The translations under genes were made by a program, and so were the position numbers. 19,265 bases of DNA from Baffinella frigidus (taxonomy: Eukaryota > Cryptophyceae > Cryptomonadales > Baffinellaceae): assembly GCA_026770585.1 (NCBI GenBank), contig MU646361.1:975381-994645 (forward strand), read 5' to 3'. Below the pieces are notes generated by a model. The model was not told the DNA's origin. It saw nothing but the letters and a program-made list of their open reading frames with translations, and ran no database searches. This document shows positions 14,103 through 19,265 of this stretch, one piece after another (position 1 is the first letter of the stretch; each line of letters begins with the position of its first letter).

Positions 14103-14152
14103 GCCATTGGAGCCATTGGATTTCCAATGAGCCTTTGGAGCCATTGCAATGC
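14103..14152 (+). repeat. GAGCCATTGG repeats after the KH stop codon
   Basis: Four GAGCC(A/T)TTGG/GAGCCATTGC units plus CCATTGGATTTCCAATG, which can pair with itself. It probably lies in the 3' UTR. No AATAAA signal is seen nearby. Confidence 0.6.
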
Positions 14153-14215
14153 GCGCCCCTGTGAGGACGTGGCCTTGGACGTGGTGTCCCAAGCCGGGCT
14201 TCTCGCGTAGGAGCC

Positions 14216-14305
14216 TACAGGGCTACCTCGCTCATAAGAAACCGCTTTCCCCTAGGACCCTACAGTAGGGGGGTGGGCGTTTCTGATGAGCGAGGTACCC
14301 CTGTA
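14216..14305. mobile_element. MITE family A, short copy
   Basis: Both arms and TA flanks are present, but the centre is deleted (CCCCTAGGACCCTACAGTAGG then straight to the right arm), leaving about 86 bp. Confidence 0.85.
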
Positions 14306-14363
14306 GGACCCCCCGCGGGACGATGCGTGTCTGTTCTCGCGAGAACCCCCCCCCCCCCCGTTG

Positions 14364-14389
14364 TGAGTCCCCCCTGTAAGGGGGGCTCA
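14364..14389. other. Short hairpin, CCCCCC/GGGGGG stem
   Basis: TGAGTCCCCCC - TGTAA - GGGGGGCTCA can form a stem of about ten pairs with one bulged T. A 15-C run precedes it. Function unknown; it could be the remains of a foldback element. Confidence 0.5.
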
Positions 14390-14479
14390 TAACCACCGAG
14401 TCATTGGGACACTCAGTCCAGAAAGGGAGGACGCCCAGGCCGTGTACTTTCCAATGAAAGTTTTTTTGCGTCGAGCGGT

Positions 14480-14516
14480 GTGAGCCTCGGTCGGACAGGT
14501 GATGAGCCTCGATGGT
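14480..14516. repeat. 37-bp inverted repeat, left arm
   Basis: The segment GTGAGCCTCGGTCGGACAGG ... CTCGATGGT is the exact reverse complement of 15154-15190, 637 bp further on. A part also occurs near 15832-15852. At the right-hand site the 37 bp interrupts a family-C repeat. Confidence 0.9.
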
Positions 14517-14570
14517 CTCCTCCTAAGCGGGGTCTCAAGCGGGGCTGTCGGGCTTGCAACAGACTCCCGC

Positions 14571-14815
14571 TACTGGGATACCTCGCTCATAAGAAAGCGT
14601 CTCCCCCTACAGGGGTACCTCGCTCATAAGAAACGCCCACCCCCCTAGGACCACCATAGGGCCCTAGGCATAGTCCTACGGTAGGGTCCTAGGAGGAGGC
14701 GCTTTCTTATGAGCGAGGTACCCCTGTAGGGCCCTACAGTAGGACCATGCGTAGGTCCCTATGGTTGTCCTAGCTGGGGGGGGGGGCGGTTTCTTATGAG
14801 CGAGGTACCCCTGTA
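14571..14815. mobile_element. MITE family A, outer copy split by a nested copy
   Basis: The left arm (GGGATACCTCGCTCATAAGA to CTCCCCC) is separated from the centre and right arm (GGGCCCTACAGTAGG ... CCCCTGTA) by a second complete family-A element at 14608-14728. Removing the inner copy and one TA rebuilds a normal CCCCCTAGGGCCC centre. Confidence 0.85.
14608..14728. mobile_element. MITE family A, inner nested copy
   Basis: Complete palindromic element with TA on both sides, inserted into the CCTAGG centre of the element at 14571-14815. Confidence 0.9.
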
Positions 14816-14923
14816 CTGGGATACCTCGCTCATACGACCGTAGGGCCATAGATAGGCCTACTATGCATCATGCATGTAGGGTCGTAGAGGGGCGCGCCTC
14901 CTTATGAGCGAGGTACCCCTGTA
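14814..14923. mobile_element. MITE family A, diverged copy abutting the previous one
   Basis: The left end TACTGGGATACCTCGCTCATA shares its TA with the right end of the outer copy. The centre is rearranged (ATGCATCATGCATG) and the right arm is intact. Confidence 0.8.
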
Positions 14924-14993
14924 CAGCGCTGTACAGGGGTACCACGCGAGACGGGCCTATCTCGCGTCATTCCGCAGGGGCTGCAGGGGTTAC

Positions 14994-15118
14994 AGTGCTT
15001 GCTCGAAAATAAGGTCATCGTTTTGAGGGGTGCGGTGTGCGGACCTTGAATAATTAAGGTCGACATCTCAGTTTACGGCGTGTGACCTTACTTTGTGTGA
15101 CCTTATTTTCGAGTAAGC
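14994..15118. mobile_element. Foldback element (GCTCGAAAATAAGGTCA ends)
   Basis: The ends GCTTGCTCGAAAATAAGGTC and its inverse (GACCTTATTTTCGAGTAAGC, one mismatch) enclose about 85 bp with an internal AAGGTCG..GTGACCTTAC pair. Transposase absent. Probably another MITE family, seen only once. Confidence 0.6.
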
Positions 15119-15126
15119 CCTGTACT

Positions 15127-15259
15127 CCGAAAGGAAGCATGGCCTTTCTTGCAACCATCGAGGCTCATCACCTGTCCGACCGAGGCTCACATTTCTGCTG
15201 GATAAGTTCCGGTGTCCGCCTATGTTGGGAGCTCGAAGAACCTTGAGGACCTCAAGGAA
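15127..15259 (+). repeat. Dispersed repeat family C, interrupted copy
   Basis: Matches the family-C units at 3017 and 16101, but an insertion of about 50 bp after GGCCTTTCTT carries the right arm of the 37-bp inverted repeat (15154-15190). Confidence 0.75.
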
Positions 15260-15364
15260 ATGAAGGAGACGCACCGCCCCTAGGGTGGTCCATAGAACCA
15301 TAGGATAGGACCAACGCGGCCAACACGGCCGCCATTATTCCGCCACACGCGCCGCCGAAGGGTC

Positions 15365-15613
15365 CTAGGCGGCGTAGCCCGTACGCGCTGCAGCCGCACT
15401 CTGCTGCCTGGAGCTGAAGCGCCGGTACTGTTCGAGCTGCTGGGCGGCGTCCGCTGCCGGGGCTGTGAAGCTCACGCGCACAACCTCCGGCCATGCCTCC
15501 CGGTCGCCGACCAAGGGGGAAACCGGCGCCGACGCTGCAGCAGCGTCGCGGAGGCCCGTCCCGTTTCCAGGAGACCCGTCGGTCCCCTCTACATCATCTG
15601 CCCCCAAGGGCAT
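15365..15613 (-). CDS. Doubtful short ORF, 82 residues
   Basis: Open from an ATG at 15613 to a TAG at 15365-15367. The middle reads DREAWPEVVRVSFTAPAADA and then a Gln/Arg/Ala-rich tail ending ARTGYAA. It lies in a GC-rich island flanked by repeats and has no close neighbour. I recognise no family. It could be a small gene or the last exon of one entering from upstream (higher coordinates); a chance ORF in GC-rich DNA is just as possible. Confidence 0.3.
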   Translation of the reverse strand: MPLGADDVEGTDGSPGNGTGLRDAAAASAPVSPLVGDREAWPEVVRVSFTAPAADAAQQLEQYRRFSSRQQSAAAARTGYAA

Positions 15614-15854
15614 TCGCGGCCGCTACGCTCCGCTTTTTTTTTCTTTCTCTTCGTTCGTGGGATCGGGAGATAGAATCCCGAACCGACCTTCGCTACCAGA
15701 TATGACCCCGCTAGAGGGGAGGCGTCTCACAAGGCCCTGGGGCAACACGAGCTGAGACCAAACCTGAGTTCATTGACCGTTCACATCACTCAACTAGAGG
15801 CTCGCGACCTGGTCCATGACCGAGGCTCGCCACCTGACCGACCGAGGCTCACAG

Positions 15855-15975
15855 TACAGGGGTACCTCGCCCATAAGAAATCACCCCCCCCCTAGGACCA
15901 TCATAAGGCCCTAGGCATAGCCCTACTGTAGGGTCCTAGGGGGAGGCGGTTTCTTATGAGCGAGGTACCCCTGTA
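15855..15975. mobile_element. MITE family A copy
   Basis: Full element with TA flanks. The left arm has CGCCCATAAG while the right has CTTATGAGCG, so one pair in the hairpin is mismatched, unlike the copy at 4181. Confidence 0.88.
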
Positions 15976-16032
15976 GGGCCCACGTGTGTGACCGGTCACA
16001 AACGTGAGAAGCACCCGCGTGGGGCGAGAGTG

Positions 16033-16052
16033 TGTTTCTTATGAGCGAGGTA
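16033..16052. mobile_element. MITE family A relic (one arm)
   Basis: GTTTCTTATGAGCGAGGTAC is the right arm only. Another relic (TCTTATGAGCGTTGTTCCCC) lies at about 16330-16350. Confidence 0.65.
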
Positions 16053-16100
16053 CGCCGCTCTTTTGCAAGCATGCAGTCGCAGGAAGCAATGCAGTCGCAG

Positions 16101-16183
16101 GAAAGGAAGAATGGCCTTTCTACAGAACCAGTTCCGGTGTCCGCCTATGTTGGGAGCTCGAAGAACCTCAAGGACCTAAAGGA
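16101..16183 (+). repeat. Dispersed repeat family C copy
   Basis: GGAAAGGAAGAATGGCC, CCAGTTCCGGTGTCCGCC, GGGAGCTCGAAGAACC and AGGACCTAAAGG. Open frames across it are coincidental. Confidence 0.75.
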
Positions 16184-16400
16184 AGGCGTGCAGGCACTGG
16201 AAGACGGAGATGGAGCTTTCGTCGCTCGAGGAACACGAGCGAGGTTCGGTTGGGATATCCGTAGAAACGAGACCCTATGGCCCCACGGATAGGAATAGGC
16301 CTAGATGAAGGGTTCTAGGTGGGGGCGTCGTCTTATGAGCGTTGTTCCCCTGAAGCCTGTACGGGCGGAGTGACCTCTCTCACTATGTCTTGCTGATCCA

Positions 16401-16502
16401 TTTAGGTCCGTTAGGTTCTTCGAGCTCCCAACATAGGCGGACACCGGAACTTATCATGCAGAAAGGCCATGCTTCCTTTCGGGTCACATCAGGCCCCCCG
16501 GT
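16401..16502 (-). repeat. Dispersed repeat family C copy, inverted
   Basis: Reverse complement of the unit at 3017-3117, including the outer CCGGGGGGCCTGATGTGACC part. It forms a large inverted pair with 16101-16183. Confidence 0.75.
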
Positions 16503-16740
16503 GCAGAAGGATCGCGGCAGAAACTGGCTAAAAGGTATCCTCGTCGGGCATGTGACAGAACCCTGGCCTCCGTGAGGGGCAATGATTGGTGGCCGCCTTT
16601 TAATAGGTATCGAATCTGGAGATAGTTTTGTAAAGTGGCTGGTTTCTGGTACTATGTTTAATTAACCTGTCAATTTAATAAATGAATTGGAGCCGTTTCG
16701 AGGTTTCAATTAGGCGAATTTTATGATTTGTACCCGAGAG

Positions 16741-17072
16741 CCACACGACGCCACTTGAGACCTCTAATCGGGGTCGAATTCCTTTACTAGGGATTTTAAA
16801 GTCCTAAAAAGGCATTTCATACGCTGTGCAGCTGTAAAAAGTAGGGTGTTTAAACTGTATTATGTTGAAAAGTCGCTACAACGGGGTCGCAGCAGGTCTA
16901 GAAAGATCTAGATCTCTTTCGAGTGTGCAGGTGACGGAAGATATTCGAAAGACTCAAATTATGCCCGTGACCGATATGTTCAGATCTGACCTAAAATTCT
17001 TTTAAGAACAGATTACTACACGATGTCAGCAAAATTCCAGGGTGATTAGAGGTCAGCAGTGGCGTCGTGTGG
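16741..17072. mobile_element. 332-bp element with 29-bp terminal inverted repeats
   Basis: The left end CCACACGACGCCACTTGAGA plus CCTCTAATC is the inverse of the right end (GATTAGAGGTCAGCAGTGGC plus GTCGTGTGG) except for about three bases. Similarity continues inward (GAATT). No transposase fits. Target duplication not clear. Confidence 0.7.
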
Positions 17073-17476
17073 AGAAACTATGAATTTGGTGTAAATCGAT
17101 GTCTTTCTTTTGAGGTGGGACGGGGCTTGAGAAGCAAGTGTGTGTTTGAATTTCAAGCAAGCATTGGAATTTTCTGGCCATGTTGGTATCAGCAGAGGAA
17201 TGTGTCTCTTTCTGAGCAGCGCCAATGAATCCGAGGAGGCCTATCGGCTCGTAAATGTTTTCGGACCACCCTACCAGGTATGCAAGCTAAATATGGCCCT
17301 TTTTTGGACCTGATTGGGATTTGGAAGTCGGAAAATTTTACCCCAAGTCCTTCTGGTCGTTTTGAAGGCGAGCACACGCTGAGCACTCTGATCTAAAAAT
17401 CTCCGAAAATGATTAAACACTGTTTGAACTAAGGCCAGTTGAAAACCGGCCTTTTTCTGGCGGCTGAATCATTCTC

Positions 17477-17954
17477 TCGAGAATTCTGACCCTTTCTTAC
17501 CACGCAGTTTCCCGTACAATTTGATTTTGAATTAGTCAACTGATTTGAAAACGAAATTCAGCCGCGAAATCGTATGGTAAAGAAGGAAATCGATCAAGAT
17601 AAAAAACCCTTGATTCCAGCAAGATTTTGAGTTTTAAACGGCATTATCCTCTAGCCGGTTTCATTTCGTAAGTCATAAATGGAGGTTACCGGTATTCTGC
17701 TGAATTTCACCCCTAAATTTCATCCTTTTTGAAATCTGAAAGCGCAGATCCTCGAGATTTGGCCTTCAGCTCCAGAATCTGCTAAACAAATTCGAGCTGC
17801 GATGAAATCTTGAGATCTTTACTACAGGCCAAAGGTCGTATAAATGGCTCCAACTAAAGTGATTATAATCCTATAAAACCGGCTAGAGGATAGGGGAAAT
17901 CTCGTGGTACAAATCAGATCGCTTGTGTGGTAAAAAAGGTCAGAATTTTCTAAG
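17477..17954. mobile_element. Degenerate inverted-repeat element, about 480 bp
   Basis: GAATTCTGACCCTTTCTTAC (17481) pairs with GTAAAAAAGGTCAGAATTTT (17930), allowing one indel. Inside, TATCCTCTAGCCGGTTT (17646) pairs with AAACCGGCTAGAGGATA (17876). Nested inverse pairs of this kind suggest an old foldback or nested MITEs. Confidence 0.5.
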
Positions 17955-18153
17955 GGATCAGAATTAGCTTACACGCCTCGTTCTCTAGGCTTGAGAGAAA
18001 TAAAGAAAAGACGGGAGTCAATAAATGAGCTTCCCGTCGAACCTTGTTGGAAATTGGAGCTCTTCTTTTTCCATTGAGGAGGGTCTAGTACACGAAAGTG
18101 TTTGGTTTGAGTTTCAGATTGAGGAGATCTCATCGCAGCGAGTATCTATGATC

Positions 18154-18287
18154 AATATGTGAGCGGGGATCTCAGATCCGTTTTTGCAATGAAAATTACT
18201 GCACACCTGGATAACCCGGTCACGTCCCAAACCAGGCGTGTAGTAATTTTCATTGAAAATCGGATCGGAGATCCCCGCTCACATATT
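18154..18287. mobile_element. Foldback element
   Basis: AATATGTGAGCGGGGATCTC .. GATCCG pairs with CGGATCGGAGATCCCCGCTC ACATATT, and inside it CAATGAAAATTACTGCACAC pairs with GTGTAGTAATTTTCATTG. The loop is about 15-30 bp, so nearly the whole segment can form one long hairpin. Confidence 0.75.
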
Positions 18288-18361
18288 TATCATGGACACT
18301 ATTTACCATAAATCGGATCGGAGATCCCCGCTCACATATTTATTATGGATACTATTTACCA
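18257..18361. repeat. 53-bp tandem duplication of the foldback right arm
   Basis: Two copies, starting at 18257 and 18310, of AAATCGGATCGGAGATCCCC .. TCACATATTTAT .. ATGGA .. ACTATTTACCA, differing at two positions (C/T). Confidence 0.88.
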
Positions 18362-18370
18362 CGTTGCAGG

Positions 18371-18787
18371 TTGAGGAGATCGCGGTTTTCGGTCTTGGGC
18401 CCTTTAGGTCCTTTAGGTTTTAATTTCGCCCAACATATGCCAACGACACGCCCTTCCGTAGAAAGGACTGCAGAGAAATCATTCTCTTGTTCGCGGGTCC
18501 TCCGTCTGCTCCCGCGTCCAGGTCCTGCTCCACACGTCCTTTCTCCATCATCGGATTTCGCTCTTTTTTCCCCGTTTTATTTAAACAGGATTGTCGGTGT
18601 CAGCCCACGCCATCAACAGACTCGGTCGGGTTCGCCCCTTTACACACTACACAGGATTGGGAATTGGAGCTCTTTGTCGCTTTGGTGCGATCTTTGGAGC
18701 CGACTCAGAGTCAGCTCGTCCACTTTTGACTCCATTTGACCAGTTCGGTCAAAATCTGTTTCTTGCTCGCGCAAGGTGCAAAAGAGA
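18371..18787. other. Upstream region of the zinc-finger gene
   Basis: It contains a weak family-C-like piece (CCTTTAGGTCCTTTAGG near 18400) and otherwise unique sequence. Overlapping open frames of 80-120 codons cross it in several frames and show no domain. The promoter or 5' UTR of the zinc-finger gene is probably here, but no core element could be named. Confidence 0.4.
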
Positions 18788-19265
18788 ATGCCGGGGATGG
18801 TCGGAGCCAAGCGGGGGCGGGAAGATGCCGAATCTGGCGAAGGAGCGAGTGGAGGCTCTGCCGGGTCAGGCAAGAGGGGGCGGGTTGGGGCGGGGGGAAA
18901 GCGCATCTTCGAGTGCACCATCTGCGGGAAAGCCTGCTCGGCGCCCAGCAAGGTGACGACACACATGCGCACCCATTCCGGCGACCGCCCCTACCCCTGC
19001 ACAACATGCGGTATGGCTTTCTCGCAGTCAGGCAATCTGACGACACACATGCGCACCCATTCCGGCGACCGCCCCTACCCCTGCACAACATGCGGCCATG
19101 CCTTCTCGCGCTCTGGCAATCTGACGACACACATGCACACCCATTCCGGCGACCGCCCCTACCCCTGCACCACCTGCGGCATGGCCTTCTCGCAGTCCAG
19201 CACCCTGACGTCACACATGCGCACCCATTCCGGCGACCGCCCCTACCCCTGCACAACATGCGGCA
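18788..19265 (+). CDS. C2H2 zinc-finger protein, 5' part (runs off the window)
   Basis: The open frame runs from ATG at 18788 to the window end, 159 codons. After a Gly/Ser/Arg-rich, basic N-terminus (KRGRVGAGGKR, possibly a nuclear signal) come C2H2 fingers: finger 1 C43/C46/H59/H63, finger 2 C71/C74/H87/H91, finger 3 C99/C102/H115/H119, finger 4 C127/C130/H143/H147 and the start of finger 5 (C155/C158). Linkers are THSGDRPYP, a variant of the usual TGEKPY linker. Fingers repeat every 84 bp with very little change, so the array expanded recently. In finger 1 the usual aromatic residue after the second Cys is Cys (GKACS). Probably a nuclear DNA-binding protein; the target is unknown. Start choice: first Met in frame that precedes the fingers; an upstream exon is possible. 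Confidence 0.85.
   Translation, partial: MPGMVGAKRGREDAESGEGASGGSAGSGKRGRVGAGGKRIFECTICGKACSAPSKVTTHMRTHSGDRPYPCTTCGMAFSQSGNLTTHMRTHSGDRPYPCTTCGHAFSRSGNLTTHMHTHSGDRPYPCTTCGMAFSQSSTLTSHMRTHSGDRPYPCTTCG

Larger units (their letters stand above)
16503..18370. other. AT-richer stretch without a convincing gene
   Basis: The base composition drops visibly from the GC-rich neighbours and no ORF above about 65 codons looks coding. I see several inverted-repeat elements (16741-17072, 17477-17954, 18154-18287) and nothing else recognisable. It may be a stack of old DNA transposons or an insertion of foreign DNA. Confidence 0.6.

Noticed and set aside
16004-16292. Two plus-strand ORFs of 86 codons
   Set aside because: They cover a MITE relic and a family-C repeat; other copies of that repeat break the frame.
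18711-19259. Minus-strand Cys/Arg-rich repetitive ORF
   Set aside because: It is the antisense of the 84-bp zinc-finger repeat; the plus frame has perfectly spaced C2H2 residues.

Overview
The window looks like nuclear DNA of a compact-gene, intron-rich unicellular eukaryote, most likely a marine microalga (haptophyte, pelagophyte/stramenopile or dinoflagellate; I cannot decide). The reasons are spliceosomal GT-AG introns, CCCTAAA/CCCCAAA telomere-like heptamers used as intron filler, C2H2 zinc fingers, a UBC9-type E2, a three-KH RNA-binding protein, GC-rich exons and many short non-autonomous DNA transposons. No bacterial operon, rRNA or tRNA was seen.

Layout. 1-1935: C-rich minisatellites with one HEAT-like exon (1007-1120), a candidate terminal exon (1857-1934) and many decayed copies of both. 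1936-4316: a graveyard of palindromic MITEs. At least two families insert at TA, and one target is also present as an unoccupied paralogous copy. 4317-5816 (minus): a 4-domain gene coding for RING finger, SIAH/TRAF-like zinc finger, coiled coil and UBC9-like E2 domain in one chain, that is, an E3 and an E2 fused, with two introns. 5817-6089: a short divergent promoter with palindromes. 6090-14102 (plus): a KH-domain protein of about 462 residues in 16 exons. All 15 introns are phase 0, and 11 of them carry one copy each of the same roughly 90-bp introner-like element, always in the sense orientation. 14103-15260 and 15840-16360: more MITEs, one nested in another. 15365-15613 (minus): one doubtful short ORF. 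16500-18370: AT-richer DNA with no convincing gene and several inverted-repeat elements. 18788-19265 (plus): the start of a C2H2 zinc-finger gene that runs off the window.

The two best candidates for something new are the RING-E2 fusion protein and the burst of introner-like elements inside a single KH gene. One introner is flanked by a 16-bp direct repeat at the exon ends. Many introns also contain shards of the neighbouring exon, which suggests that introns here are born and grow by element insertion together with local tandem duplication. All exon joins were worked out by eye from splice signals, reading frame and domain continuity; no transcript data were available.
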